This document shows positions 63,101 to 63,361 of a stretch of DNA of 64,000 bases, one piece after another. This DNA comes from Breviolum minutum Mf 1.05b.01 (Eukaryota > Sar > Dinophyceae > Suessiales > Symbiodiniaceae). Position 1 is the stretch's first letter. Every line of letters starts with the position of its first letter. Both the position numbers and the translations under genes were made by a program. The notes beneath the pieces were generated by a model. It did not search any database, had not been told where the DNA came from, and was given only the letters and a program-made list of their open reading frames with translations. Location: assembly GCA_000507305.1 (NCBI GenBank), contig DF240207.1, forward strand, positions 34,328 to 98,327, in the 5' to 3' direction.

Positions 63101-63361
63101 GTTATTAAGAAGCCCTTATTGGGGAGGGGCAACCGTTATAAGGGTGGGTAAGTTGACGAAAAGCCATGAGAGCAGAAAAACATGACCAAAACTCGAGCGG
63201 TTTCGTTTGAAAGAATTGGGGATGAGCCAAGTCACCGAAATCACTTCTTCTGGATCTACCTCTTCAGCCCTCATGGCAACAAGCAGGTGGGAATGTTACC
63301 CGGGCCGGATGTCCCCAGCGTGTGGGAAGTTTGCAACCAGCTTCTTCCAGTCGTGACCGAC
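2035..63361 (-). CDS. Giant multi-exon gene: dinoflagellate protein with two globin-like domains, ankyrin-like stretch and channel-type N-terminal region (partial)
   Basis: Composite call built from the exon entries below; the span is genomic and mostly intron. Seen: a series of short minus-strand exons whose translations follow, in order, the layout I remember for a large dinoflagellate-specific family: globin-like domain, charged linker, conserved helical block, second globin-like domain, ankyrin-like segment, then a transmembrane channel of TRP/polycystin type. Most adjacent core exons join in a compatible phase and give gapless alignment to that memory. Gaps in the chain remain between 47.4 and 37.2 kb (linker), between 27.6 and 23.2 kb, and between 9.0 and 6.1 kb. 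The start codon and the 3' end are not found; the channel itself would lie left of base 1. The two 5'-most exons are phase-compatible but weakly recognised. Role is unknown; haem or oxygen sensing coupled to a channel is pure inference. Many exons end at GC or GA donors, known for dinoflagellates. Confidence 0.72.
2452..2578. mobile_element. Family C2 element
   Basis: Full copy with AGGATGTCCATGGAAGTTAG and CTAACTTCCATGGACATCCC arms. Confidence 0.87.
2661..2747 (-). CDS. Exon DPVLAVHPVLITLCDVMW (pre-membrane region)
   Basis: 87-nt exon, acceptor ACTCGGCGAG, phase 0, encoding AMMSVVKLG, DPVLAVHPVLITLCDVMW and IL. The family has GDPKLVCHPV.VL..D..W just ahead of the first membrane helix, the same place in TRP-type channels. 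The donor is unclear: GG/GA at 2660 if joined to the 2.05-kb exon, or GT at 2647. Confidence 0.78.
2748..5050. other. Intron stretch
   Basis: Contains a family A element (3491-3599) and a CAA-rich tract. A minus-strand Pro/Glu-rich open piece (GLFRPRPPEAHAPVEQPP) at about 4060-4200 and another at 4200-4380 look coding-like but have no family match. Confidence 0.45.
5051..5074 (-). CDS. 24-nt microexon DAEGHFAK
   Basis: Eight codons between GGCCCAAG and GCCAAG|GTGCTC, phase 0 to 0. It fits exactly between neighbours to give KHLLV-DAEGHFAK-AMMSVV, matching family KHLVQDAEG.F.KALEW. Both splice sites are canonical. Confidence 0.74.
5123..5258. mobile_element. Family C element
   Basis: Full copy flanked by TG on both sides, 48 bases from the DAEGHFAK microexon. 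Confidence 0.88.
6065..6125 (-). CDS. Exon AGMRRVNYYLKHLLV
   Basis: 61-nt exon, acceptor GAGATCCAG, phase 2 to 0, encoding SRTTVAGMRRVNYYLKHLLV. It matches family RSRTTSNGMRRVNYYVKHL. The donor for the join to DAEG is GA (TTGGTG|GAAGCT). The preceding exon (family LLDGLIW) between 9.0 and 6.1 kb was not found with confidence. Confidence 0.84.
6909..7054 (-). CDS. Unassigned candidate exon
   Basis: Open stretch between TTTTTAG and TTTCAGG|GTTCCC encoding KHEWILYEVETKSSPGF and ending KEHAYGGF. Splice-like borders on both sides and the same strand as the giant gene, but no family match and no phase link to its neighbours. Confidence 0.3.
8108..8605 (-). CDS. Unassigned coding-like stretch
   Basis: An open minus-strand frame of 165 codons in GC-richer DNA, with peptides such as HEFDGVEMWIHDPTTHGRS and SVAAEDWLRDN. 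A second frame near its end reads YVPKGYLALWNMISE and stops at a good donor (GAAG|GTGAGTG); the next open piece reads GPMVDPEVFLRAITS and ends GCGGAG|GTGACA around 7960-8060. It lies in the intron between the 9.0- and 6.1-kb exons of the giant gene. I do not recognise it; it could be alternative exons, a nested gene or an old mobile ORF. Confidence 0.35.
   Translation of the reverse strand: MPHTFHCCKVHQFQYFDPECNAIFTFNREMRRASCACHEFDGVEMWIHDPTTHGRSCLAVTIAVFEGCRGAAIKQRHDEILNLAVGLCQHELCSISVAAEDWLRDNRITASPLGSWMAQSTVLNSCKSQVKKKLVKVKKLPPPQKTREADYIRPKGLFGALEHDF
9030..9102 (-). CDS. Exon YYYGINELFQRHPDL
   Basis: 73-nt exon, acceptor GAAGTGCCAG, donor GCGCCG|GTCAGC, phase 2 to 0, encoding YYYGINELFQRHPDLVEIL and SRTAP. 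The family has NYYYG..DLFTRHPEVIQRL at this place. The upstream intron contains a family C element (9124-9254) starting 22 bases from the acceptor and a family K element. Confidence 0.86.
9124..9254. mobile_element. Family C element (CTTGGATGTCCCAGG ends)
   Basis: Inverted arms CTTGGATGTCCCAGGAAGTT / AACTTCCTGGGACATTCAAG with GGTTATAACC-type cores. Other copies: 5123-5258, 20258-20394, 40366-40503, 45198-45323, 55941-56063, 60375-60482 (degraded), 61901-62001. Several copies have the same two bases on both sides (TG at 5123, TA at 20258 and 61901, AA at 55941, CA at 45198). Confidence 0.9.
9256..9385. mobile_element. Family K element
   Basis: ACTGTTGATGGTTCAGAAAT arm followed by a TA microsatellite (9333-9352) and a CAGGTGGTGCAGGATTTCTG arm; directly adjoins a family C element. 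Confidence 0.78.
10458..10501 (-). CDS. Exon AMLEDLVLIRADR
   Basis: 44-nt exon, acceptor TCGACACCAG, donor TCCAG|GTGGAAG, phase 0 to 2, encoding AMLEDLVLIRADRS. It completes the ankyrin-like helix begun in the previous exon (EAAK-AMLEDL) and joins the next exon as RADRS-R-YYYG, matching family LLTIRADRDNYYYG. A similar-looking open stretch at 11.2 kb (AMLAINRQAG) lies between them but is skipped by phase. Confidence 0.86.
11896..11961 (-). CDS. Ankyrin-like exon SISPLLVSIESGNMEAAK
   Basis: 66-nt exon between GCAGCTCAG and GCCAAG|GTTGGG, phase 0 to 0, 22 codons. SISPLLVSIESGNMEAAK has the SPL..AIE.G..E.AK pattern of an ankyrin-type repeat and matches family VGTQSISPL.WAIESG...AAKAM nearly residue for residue. 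Canonical GT-AG borders. Confidence 0.88.
12634..12696 (-). CDS. Exon VRKALSYAPRKKRSLWVLN
   Basis: 63-nt exon, acceptor GCCGAAACAG, 21 codons, phase 0 to 0, matching family RKA..APRGKRA...LNIT. The last codons NVT join directly to VGSQSISPL of the next exon, which demands a GC donor (GTCACA|GCCCCT). Confidence 0.84.
13915..14012. mobile_element. Family D element
   Basis: Short copy ACAAGGTGGGCCCCCTACC to GCCCCGCCTTGTAG, 53 bases from the TIQQGATLVM exon. Confidence 0.82.
14066..14126 (-). CDS. Exon TIQQGATLVMRAINTN
   Basis: 61-nt exon, acceptor CTCCCTCCAG, phase 2 to 0, encoding TIQQGATLVMRAINTNSAPQ. It matches the family motif RTI.EGSTIVMKAINTN very closely. The donor must be GC (CCACAG|GCGGCC) to join the next exon as NSAPQ-VRKAL. 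Confidence 0.85.
15153..15227 (-). CDS. Globin-like domain 2, H-helix exon (tentative)
   Basis: 75-nt exon, acceptor CCGCAAAG, phase 2 to 2, encoding KAKILQLYIWADFRCWLLL then TSVFL. Flanking exons require exactly this phase and the combined length equals the family segment R..DAFRWSLTLISKILVRTI. Donor would be GA (TTGGT|GACTTT). Residue identity is low, so this rests on phase, length and hydrophobic pattern. Confidence 0.5.
16366..16610 (-). CDS. Unassigned coding-like stretch
   Basis: Minus-strand frame open for about 80 codons with a protein-like sequence (HRYLETHTRGQEKIPSEEE, GYRNAWDLSGLG). Other frames on both strands are also open. It falls in the intron between the 20.1- and 15.2-kb exons and is not recognised. 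Confidence 0.3.
16652..16730. repeat. 41-bp tandem duplication
   Basis: GTGCAGATTTATTCCCGAAA occurs at 16652 and again at 16693 with the following CCGCTTCACACCTCT. Confidence 0.9.
17452..17546. mobile_element. Family B element
   Basis: AGGATCCATGGGACTGG at the left and CCAGTCCCATGGATCC at the right with a short AT-rich loop. Confidence 0.85.
17556..17697. mobile_element. Family G element (CCTAGTCTTCCAAA ends)
   Basis: CCCTAGTCTTCCAAATACCT to TTTGGGAAGACTAGGG. Other copies: 9775-9885, 45705-45806, 48236-48330 (the last two are very similar, together with flanking family D-like sequence), arm at 55493-55530. Confidence 0.8.
17796..17902. mobile_element. Family J element (CCCTAAGGATCCTGACCCC ends)
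   Basis: CCCTAAGGATCCTGACCCCT to GTCAAATGATCCTTAGGGT with CAATACACCCCTACAATACA inside. Other copies: 6665-6788, 19545-19645 (part), 42983-43086, 49015-49110, 51040-51180, 62547-62685. Confidence 0.84.
18654..18778. mobile_element. Family M element (ATCTGGCCAAAT ends)
   Basis: ATCTGGCCAAATGGAATAAT to CGATAATTTGACCAGAT with CCTGGATTTCCCTGAAATG and TTTTGGGGGCCCAAAACTCG inside. Other copies: 33953-34066, 34538-34640, 38285-38405 (weak), 43200-43316. Confidence 0.78.
18890..19020 (-). CDS. Weak candidate exon (AAWRMVLLELTGDLKELE)
   Basis: A minus-strand frame reads AAWRMVLLELTGDLKELE, an amphipathic helix, possibly after acceptor CCGTTCCGCAG and before GAAGAT|GTGGGT. I first took it as the globin H helix, but its phase does not fit the flanking exons, whereas 15153-15227 does. 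Kept as a low-confidence coding candidate. Confidence 0.22.
19140..19440. repeat. TTGRTTG-rich low-complexity tract
   Basis: T/G-rich strand with many TTGATTG, TTGTTTG and GGTTGGTT words; no terminal repeats. A shorter CAACAAC-type tract is at 3770-3850. No coding signal. Confidence 0.7.
19662..19775. mobile_element. Family L element (CAGGGGTCATTA ends)
   Basis: CAGGGGTCATTACAATACCA to AAATGGGTAATTTAATCA. Other copies: 16043-16158, 18435-18640 (interrupted by a family B element at 18484-18571), 32420-32480 (half), 21149-21745 (with a 450-bp passenger). Confidence 0.75.
20054..20169 (-). CDS. Globin-like domain 2, proximal-histidine exon (LRHVGY)
   Basis: 116-nt exon, acceptor CCGTGTTTCAG, donor TTGGAG|GTGATAG, phase 0 to 2, beginning DPCATVDEIAALG and containing LRHVGYAVPIELFEPFV. 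The LRHVGY core with its following P.(E)LF is the F-helix/FG-corner signature of globins, His being the proximal haem ligand. An upstream extension to 20257, using the end of a family C element as acceptor, is also open. Confidence 0.85.
20258..20394. mobile_element. Family C element next to the proximal-histidine exon
   Basis: Full copy flanked by TA on both sides. On the minus strand its end CATCCAAG could act as an acceptor extending the 20054-20169 exon. Confidence 0.88.
21124..21576 (-). CDS. Unassigned 150-codon ORF inside a family L element
   Basis: GC-rich minus-strand ORF starting at ATG (MQVALLDCGGSGSSTF) with Ala-rich helical stretches (AVFEAAIAEALAESRAMYGG). It ends in an in-frame stop. 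Its left edge overlaps the terminal repeat of a family L element at 21149 and the rest of that element resumes near 21640, so the ORF looks like a passenger within the element. Function unknown. Confidence 0.4.
   Translation of the reverse strand: MQVALLDCGGSGSSTFKAVFEAAIAEALAESRAMYGGTARGPSSTDVPLRRVVRGRPCQVLQARGCLTAHTTKSVEALDLLESHFGKNHALSTISALDAVSQALSSRESAPRRKAVMEAKAVLATGRLKARQGQLLGNIMTPAVGKSRGF
23045..23167 (-). CDS. Globin-like domain 2, exon with ELAPGGQEYFKQS
   Basis: 123-nt exon, acceptor GTCATCACAG, phase 0, encoding VYDIFFELAPGGQEYFKQS then TFVAVDDVFDGLVS. It matches family VYKKFFALAPAGQDYFKQSTTR and the following helix. The donor is ambiguous by one base because a G is repeated at both intron ends (CGT|GGTGTC or CGTG|GTGTC); either way the message continues in phase 0 into the DPC exon. 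Confidence 0.8.
23646..23743. mobile_element. Family A element inserted beside a family F half-element
   Basis: CTAG-bounded A element; to its left (23569-23645) is one arm of a family F element (ACACCCCGGAAAATTAACG) whose other arm is missing. Confidence 0.85.
24734..24880 (-). CDS. Small acidic ORF, unassigned
   Basis: ATG-started minus frame of 48 codons reading MTEAQADETTPPEKASP and then an EAEAKAMMVEVAISELKML helix, ending in TGA. An overlapping plus-strand frame is open as well. A second minus-strand coding-like piece (NRDAKSTAYANSLREVS) follows at about 24550-24640. Not recognised; close to the assembly gap, so the locus may be incomplete. Confidence 0.28.
   Translation of the reverse strand: MTEAQADETTPPEKASPMFPVGQDEAEAKAMMVEVAISELKMLSCKTA
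25227..25817. other. Assembly gap
   Basis: 591 N. Right side is AT-rich (TATATA run at 25825-25840); left side ends shortly after half of a family H element (25065-25105). An exon of the giant gene expected between 27.6 and 23.2 kb could be hidden here. A single N also occurs at 37964. Confidence 1.
26703..27142 (-). CDS. Candidate three-exon unassigned coding region
   Basis: Minus strand: an open piece ending NDFLGIPK (AAG|GTATTT), an 86-base possible intron with a T tract ending GGTTAG, then VTRTWLLSSNPLSPEDGH to HDPDAQ (exon 26829-27018), then a possible intron 26703-26828 made of half a family B element plus a family A element, then YLLNYPVVAGQDYPRLGH. Phases are compatible at both junctions. 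AT-rich composition and no family match keep confidence low; it lies in an intron of the giant gene. Confidence 0.3.
27140..27397. mobile_element. Family J element interrupted by family C2
   Basis: The C2 copy at 27254-27397 sits in one arm of a family J element whose remaining part (CCTGACCCCCCAAAGGCC on the minus strand to CAGGGTAG) covers 27140-27253. Confidence 0.65.
27467..27576. mobile_element. Family H palindromic element
   Basis: CATATATGGGTGTTTCCAAA to TGGGAATCACCCATAT; near-perfect hairpin about 100 bases from the 27.6-kb exon. Confidence 0.88.
27615..27681 (-). CDS. Exon leading into globin-like domain 2 (KKPRARERLLGRF)
   Basis: Exon from CCATCCAG acceptor, phase 0, encoding ELKKPRARERLLGRFLGSE. 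It matches the spacing of the family segment GKP.QQEKAL.RF..SL. The 3' end is uncertain; GT at 27614 is one option. At least one short exon (family LNYLRRE) should follow before 23.2 kb and was not found, possibly because of the assembly gap. Confidence 0.62.
27757..27852. mobile_element. Family F2 element (ACCCTCCAGGGAACTAACATATCC ends)
   Basis: ACCCTCCAAGGAATTAACAT to ATGTTAGTTCCCTGGAGGGT. Other copies: 39515-39617, 52779-52875. It lies ten bases from a family F element. Confidence 0.85.
27862..27968. mobile_element. Family F element (ACACCCCTGAAAACTAACATGG ends)
   Basis: TACACCCCTGAAAACTAACA to TGTTAGTTTTCGGGGGTGTA with inner arms GGAACCTGAAAATGA. Other copies: 9996-10096, 51790-51898, part at 51690-51730, 2336-2400, 23569-23645 and 41781-41905. 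Confidence 0.87.
28528..28614. mobile_element. Family B element
   Basis: CATAGGATCCATGGGACTGG to CCATACATGGATCCTAT, inverted arms around ATTCACTTGAATTTTGTGG. Confidence 0.85.
28940..29008 (-). CDS. Conserved block exon EEAWNWLWSTVERLL
   Basis: 69-nt exon, acceptor AACTGGCAG, 23 codons, phase 0 to 0, encoding EWGPPYEEAWNWLWSTVERL and RK. The family motif is HEVAWNWLWENVERML. The gapless join to the next exon uses a GA donor (CGCAAG|GATTC); a GT donor ten bases on (exon start 28930) is possible. A family A element lies upstream at 29086-29185. Confidence 0.84.
29086..29185. mobile_element. Family A element
   Basis: Full-length copy in the intron upstream of the 29.0-kb exon, with ends CTTGGTGGTTTCAA and TTTCACCACCTAG. 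Confidence 0.85.
30037..30521. repeat. GTTA-type microsatellite
   Basis: About 480 bp of imperfect GTTA/GCTA/GTGA tetranucleotide repeats (for example GTTAGTTAGTTAGCTAGCTA). It abuts the 94-bp satellite to its right. Confidence 0.95.
30537..31174. repeat. 94-bp tandem satellite, seven copies
   Basis: The word TTCGCGCCACAGC recurs at 30581, 30675, 30769, 30863, 30957, 31051 and 31145, exactly 94 bases apart. Copies alternate between two variants (TGACTTGCAAATG and TCACCTGGAAATG), hinting at a 188-bp higher-order unit in the later copies. Because 94 is not a multiple of three, several frames on both strands stay open across copies; those ORFs (up to 201 codons) are artefacts of the repeat. I recall translated fragments of this kind (VARSTF, QNT) in Symbiodiniaceae gene sets. 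Confidence 0.95.
31940..32072. mobile_element. Family C2 element (ACTGGGATGTCCATGG ends)
   Basis: Arms ATACTGGGATGTCCATGG / CCATGGACATCCAAGTA around a conserved asymmetric core (TTTAGGGGACGTATCC). Other copies: 2452-2578, 7376-7507 (opposite orientation), 27254-27397, 33221-33335, 36000-36136, 53640-53750 (part), 63450-63578. It seems related to family C by its ends but has a different interior. Confidence 0.87.
32193..32231 (-). CDS. Conserved block exon AVMLSTLRSLFPE
   Basis: 39-nt exon, acceptor TTTCCCAAG, phase 0 to 0: AVMLSTLRSLFPE, matching AVMLASLRSLVPK of the family. The donor needed for gapless joining to the 29.0-kb exon is GC (CCAGAG|GCGATG). The frame remains open for another 55 codons downstream on the minus strand, so a longer exon is the alternative. 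Confidence 0.75.
33882..33902 (-). CDS. 21-nt microexon VKFSNFK
   Basis: Seven codons between CGCCAG and AAG|GTGAAG, phase 0 to 0. By itself it would be invisible, but it fits exactly between the flanking exons to give RGE-VKFSNFK-AVML, matching family KG.IKL.EFKAVML with no gap. A longer minus-strand frame across 33690-33960 in another phase is open too and is the main alternative. Confidence 0.68.
35015..35062 (-). CDS. Conserved block exon VECDIVSLRIAKIRGE
   Basis: 48-nt exon, acceptor CATGGTAG, donor GGGGAG|GTGAAG, phase 0 to 0, encoding VECDIVSLRIAKIRGE. It aligns gaplessly with the family segment EECDVLSLRLAKYKG that follows SYRLQ. Confidence 0.82.
36635..36691 (-). CDS. Conserved block exon VLDSFDAMV..SRLQ
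   Basis: 57-nt exon between ATGTTTCAG and GCAG|GTGAAA, phase 0 to 0, 19 codons: VLDSFDAMVRCISQASRLQ. The family has EVLESFDAIVTN.ANSYRLQ here, same length. A palindromic element of family H ends seven bases upstream of the acceptor, so the element sits in the branch-point region of this intron. Confidence 0.85.
36699..36807. mobile_element. Family H palindromic element
   Basis: ATATGGGTGTTTCCAAAAAT to TTCGGAAACACCCATAT: almost the whole 109 bp folds back on itself, with only a short loop (GGATGGTTTATAATGG). Other copies: 27467-27576, 43601-43718, 52986-53096, 54734-54845; half copies at 25065-25105 and 49560-49618. This copy ends seven bases upstream of an acceptor of the giant gene. Confidence 0.9.
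37133..37213 (-). CDS. Conserved block exon with MFRFNAAVMG
   Basis: 81-nt exon, phase 0 to 0, 27 codons, encoding AIPRNFGAMFRFNAAVMG and ending KQDWMYE. It matches the family motif VPTTF.EMF.FNAAVMGF..WM.E closely. Gapless joining to the next exon requires a GC donor (TATGAG|GCCGAG). The reading frame stays open beyond that point, which would mislead a GT-only gene finder into extending it to 37118 or further. Confidence 0.82.
37214..40510. other. Intron stretch
   Basis: Elements of families E (37265-37420), I (37527-37608), A (37708-37805), M (38285-38405), K (39038-39152), A/F2 nest (39388-39665) and C (40366-40503). 39700-40360 holds no element I recognise and no convincing exon. Confidence 0.5.
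39388..39665. mobile_element. Family A element split by a family F2 element
   Basis: Left part of A at 39388-39428 and right part at 39618-39665 (TCAAATTGGAAATCTTCCCA) flank a complete F2 element at 39515-39617. Confidence 0.65.
40511..40664 (-). CDS. Charged linker exon (VEEGDAELKAIEAGEEGG)
   Basis: Exon starting at acceptor GCACACAG, phase 2, encoding FFGPSKARSNNGSARG then VEEGDAELKAIEAGEEGG and a lysine-rich end. Its Glu/Gly/Lys-rich composition fits the variable linker that precedes the FNAAVMG block in the family. The other minus frame and the plus strand are also open here. The downstream end is uncertain; an inverted-repeat element of family C begins immediately after it. Confidence 0.55.
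41230..41375. mobile_element. Family D element
   Basis: CAAGGTAGGCCCCAACCAGG to CGTGCCCACCTTGTAC with the usual GGTTATAACC interior. Confidence 0.83.
41521..41779 (-). repeat. 3' long terminal repeat of the TRIM-like element
   Basis: Direct repeat partner of 42721-42980; both contain the block AGGTTTGGGGGGTTAAAAAA at equivalent places. Confidence 0.68.
41978..42628 (-). CDS. 216-codon ORF of the TRIM-like element, possibly Gag-like
   Basis: Complete ATG-to-stop frame, by far the longest convincing single ORF in the window. It begins MPSQESSGSRKRPRSPRED, a basic low-complexity tail, continues through a hydrophilic middle and then an acidic/leucine-rich section (LLDVGDDKVEILQGEVLEK) and ends GSHKR. 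No zinc knuckle, protease or other enzyme motif is visible. Position between the two long direct repeats, on the strand implied by the possible primer site, suggests a Gag-type or accessory protein; a captured host gene is the alternative. Confidence 0.5.
   Translation of the reverse strand: MPSQESSGSRKRPRSPREDNEKMDAEDEIMATNITAKVGSTPQIEKIFYRKQNDGHFVQTCATPSNPQSVSTHQYVTKSSWSSRGTCNMRVCLPPSLLEESRLFHIAHTKLKHLHNQLASMALLDVGDDKVEILQGEVLEKLTDLTLKEGGEAAFVKDPKGRILALRASALSDFPRKRTVAFCSKSKKDHFFSHLFLLTPVGDNIISMVVSGSHKR
42721..42980 (-). repeat. 5' long terminal repeat of the TRIM-like element
   Basis: About 260 bp, paired with 41521-41779. Differences between the two copies are substitutions and 1-2 base indels, so the insertion is not brand new. 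Confidence 0.68.
42983..43086. mobile_element. Family J element abutting the TRIM-like element
   Basis: ACCCTAAGGATCCTGACCCC to AATGATCCTTAGGGT, directly adjoining the right long repeat. Confidence 0.84.
43330..43435. mobile_element. Family E element
   Basis: ACCCTCCCTGAAAGTAACAG to CTGTTAGTTTCAGGGAGTA with GTTCGCACCTG / CAGGTGCAAGC inner arms. Confidence 0.85.
45054..45173 (-). CDS. Possible linker exon
   Basis: 120-nt open stretch from GGGCGGAG acceptor to a good donor (TTTGTTCAG|GTATATACC), encoding a charged peptide beginning VSLRCERKGLGSF and ending SHRYHVFVQ. If the acceptor were instead the end of the adjacent inverted-repeat element (CATCCAAG), the exon would extend to 45197. Its phase does not directly follow the 47.4-kb exon, so at least one linker exon is missing or this is not part of the gene. 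Confidence 0.4.
45198..45323. mobile_element. Family C element
   Basis: Arms CTTGGATGTGCCAGG / TAAAACATCCAAG flanked by CA; borders the 45.1-kb candidate exon. Confidence 0.82.
45468..45550. mobile_element. Family I element (GGTT..TAGGGATCCTTA type)
   Basis: CTGATTGGTTTATAGGGATC ... CCTAAACAACCAG. Other copies: 219-306, 430-512, 2850-2950 (weak), 37527-37608, 52158-52382 (interrupted). Arms are less complementary than in the other families. Confidence 0.72.
45763..46284 (-). CDS. Unassigned ORF, three frames open
   Basis: GC-rich block where two minus frames and one plus frame are open for 500 bases or more. The minus frame containing WHCIHELSNYLDSRGYRHS and ALAKGIMEGSYHFGF reads most like protein and ends at a plausible donor (ATCACAG|GTTATAACC) provided by a family D-like sequence. 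It lies in the linker region of the giant gene but I cannot connect it. Confidence 0.3.
   Translation of the reverse strand: MALQTTTGVGQRLLQCWHCIHELSNYLDSRGYRHSATPPQFRCWITRRISPNMAVISLKCSSTPWACALAKGIMEGSYHFGFTPGNFLQLAFPSTTDFPADSSHFAFALYILSASGGRGRVSTELTWCMETAARITGYNPRKTHFYKAIYVGKKNSFITKALVFQSDLLRFGV
46652..46811. mobile_element. Composite: family A element joined to the right arm of family B
   Basis: The junction CCACCACCTAGATTTACCAT and the following B arm are nearly identical to those at 57845-57909, though the left side has no B arm. The two loci share one nested insertion event. Confidence 0.75.
47371..47505 (-). CDS. Linker exon between the two globin-like parts
   Basis: 135-nt exon, acceptor GATGAG, canonical donor AAAAG|GTAAGAG, phase 1 to 1. 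It encodes TWQIASGVTDGDAEEAAEK, then GWIFRNEDRGFF and ends NFQLSK. Family members have W..A followed by an acidic, poorly conserved linker at this point, so position and composition fit. Confidence 0.68.
48500..48553 (-). CDS. Globin-like domain 1, exon with GGAFIYIRENYAKRL
   Basis: 54-nt exon, acceptor GGTTCCAG, phase 1 to 1. It encodes GAFIYIRENYAKRLQLI. For a gapless join to the next exon the donor must be GC (ATCA|GCACC), which gives LIS-RTW where the family has a W a few residues after the arginine-rich strand. Motif recognition is strong, the donor choice is inferred. Confidence 0.78.
49767..49889. mobile_element. Family K element
   Basis: ATACTGTTGATGGTTCAGAA to TCTGCACCATCAACCATAT, 43 bases downstream of the 49.9-kb exon (minus sense). 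Confidence 0.84.
49932..50055 (-). CDS. Globin-like domain 1, C-terminal helices
   Basis: 124-nt exon, acceptor GTGTAGCAG, donor GCAG|GTGGAC, phase 0 to 1, 41 codons plus one base. It begins VAVALQFFQ and ends LALQRLMSYA. The end joins the next exon to give SYAGGAFIYIRENYA, matching the family motif SYVGGAYIYVRREYA. Confidence 0.78.
51790..51898. mobile_element. Family F element
   Basis: TACACCCTGGAAGATTAACA to TGTTCATCTTCCGGGGTG. Confidence 0.82.
52158..52382. mobile_element. Family I element interrupted by a separate inverted-repeat element
   Basis: Between the two I arms is a 90-bp element at 52187-52276 with arms ATTGGTGCTTTGGATTCCGA / TCGGAATCCCAAAGCACCAAT, seen only once in the window. 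Confidence 0.75.
53834..53905 (-). CDS. Globin-like domain 1, exon with GFQHFQVEV
   Basis: 72-nt exon with a strong acceptor (a run of eight T then CAG) and a TCG|GTGTTT donor, phase 0 to 0, 24 codons. It encodes VEQMGFQHFQVEV followed by NVPNIAIFRPS. This matches the family segment VETLGFQHL.LEV.VP...IFR in order and length. The histidine in GFQH sits where the proximal haem ligand of a globin would be; whether haem is bound is inference. Confidence 0.82.
54734..54845. mobile_element. Family H palindromic element
   Basis: TATATGGGTGTTTCCGAAAA to GGAAACATCCATATA with GGTACCCCCAAATCATCC internal arm. Confidence 0.88.
55854..55906 (-). CDS. Globin-like domain 1, second exon
   Basis: 53-nt exon from TTCGCAG acceptor to GCG|GTGGGG donor, phase 1 to 0, encoding GVDKMVSNANDSGNLLSA across the junction. 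It aligns gaplessly with the family segment I remember as NGLNQII..(16 residues before VETLGFQH). Confidence 0.72.
55941..56063. mobile_element. Family C element
   Basis: Full copy flanked by AA; lies 34 bases upstream (minus sense) of the 55.9-kb exon. Confidence 0.88.
57386..57489. mobile_element. Family A MITE-like element
   Basis: About 100 bp running from CTAGTTGGTGGTTTCAACCC to TTGAAACCACCACCTGCCTAG, with internal TCAAATTGGATCATCTTCCCC. Terminal repeats are inverted (GGTGGTTTCAA / TTGAAACCACC). Other copies: 3491-3599, 5911-6009, 10122-10219, 12006-12081, 23646-23743, 26704-26803, 28298-28402 (damaged), 29086-29185, 31518-31604 (half), 32561-32685, 33508-33636, 36905-37019, 37708-37805, 43882-43991, 46652-46751, 49174-49287, 55603-55703, 57757-57854, 63770-63868. 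Confidence 0.9.
57570..57657 (-). CDS. Globin-like domain 1, exon with APSLQSSFK
   Basis: 88-nt exon, acceptor GAAAAACAG, phase 0 to 1. It encodes AVFANIF, APSLQSSFK and ends GKFIS plus one base. The APSLQS.FK motif is the hallmark I remember for the first globin-like domain of the dinoflagellate family. To join the next exon without a gap the donor must be GA (TCAG|GAGCTC); a GT donor 30 bases further on (57540) would duplicate about ten residues. The intron to the next exon is about 1.7 kb. Confidence 0.75.
57727..57909. mobile_element. Family B element with a family A element inserted in it
   Basis: The B arms (ATCCATGGGACTGGTATATT at the left; GTAGGTAAATA..CCCATGGATCC at the right) are separated by a complete A element at 57757-57854, which is bounded on both sides by CTAG. 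The clean arrangement shows A's ends and suggests that CTAG is its target duplication or part of its terminal repeat. Confidence 0.85.
58427..58533. mobile_element. Family K element (GTTGATGGAAGAAATCC ends)
   Basis: ATACTGTTGATGGAAGAAAT to ATTTCTTCCATCAACCGTAT, with inner arms CTGCACCACCTGG. Other copies: 6136-6268, 9256-9385, 14187-14312, 39038-39152, 44189-44306, 49767-49889. Confidence 0.87.
59004..59198. mobile_element. Family D element (ACAAGGTGGGCCC ends)
   Basis: Ends ACAAGGTGGGCCC and GGGCTCACCTTGCA, interior full of GGTTATAACC and CCCAGTTACCCA blocks. This copy carries an extra inverted internal duplication. Other copies: 639-787, 1819-1947, 13404-13539, 13915-14012, 18326-18416, 24120-24252, 35128-35247, 41230-41375, 47596-47712, 59788-59938, 62705-62880 (degraded). 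Confidence 0.85.
60075..60200. repeat. Partial tandem duplication (TTTCCCTGCAGCATCAAA)
   Basis: TTTCCCTGCAGCATCAAA followed by AGCTGGGCAA appears twice (about 60081 and 60140). On the minus strand it reads FDAAGKF and FDAAGKW. The surrounding GC-rich 60050-60375 block is open in more than one frame and contains a donor-like GACG|GTGAGTGG near 60338, but I could not build an exon. Confidence 0.6.
60930..61032 (-). CDS. Candidate N-terminal exon of the giant gene
   Basis: 103-nt exon from a CTTGAG acceptor to an AAG|GTGCAT donor, phase 2 to 0. Translation begins SWSFKNVGDVPWDEH and ends SGGPEEK. Both phases fit the flanking candidate exons (63300-63361 and 57570-57657). I do not recognise the sequence; the placement in this gene rests on phase, strand and splice sites only. 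Confidence 0.4.
61556..61640. mobile_element. Family B MITE-like element
   Basis: ATAGGATCCATGTATGGTAT ... ATACCATACATGGATT, an almost perfect inverted repeat with the core GTATATTTACCTACATTT. Other copies: 17452-17546, 18484-18571, 19040-19122, 26048-26136, 28528-28614, 31690-31720 (part), 34066-34162, 34861-34952, 44030-44104, 46470-46498 (arm), 57727-57909 (interrupted), 61283-61332 (arm). Confidence 0.88.
61901..62001. mobile_element. Family C element
   Basis: Arms CTTGCATGTCCCAGGAAATT / ACTTCCTGGGACATCCAAG flanked by TA. Confidence 0.85.
62111..62220. mobile_element. Family E element (CCCTCCCTGAAACTAACAG ends)
   Basis: CACTCCCTGAAACTA to TTAGTTTCAGGGAGGGTA. Other copies: 7751-7850, 14470-14560, 14762-14882, 37265-37420, 39182-39251 (half), 43330-43435, 47255-47325 (half), 54361-54472, 58041-58142, 60572-60712. 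Internal word CCTTTTGGGGCCC recurs in many. Confidence 0.85.
63300..63361 (-). CDS. Candidate N-terminal exon of the giant gene
   Basis: 62-nt exon between a TTTCCAG acceptor and a GT donor (GG|GTAAC), phase 0 to phase 2, encoding VGHDWKKLVANFPHAGDIRP plus two bases. The WKKL..FPHA pattern resembles what I remember of the N-terminal part of the family, and its end phase fits the next candidate exon at 61.0 kb. The plus strand is also open here, so strand is not certain. Confidence 0.45.
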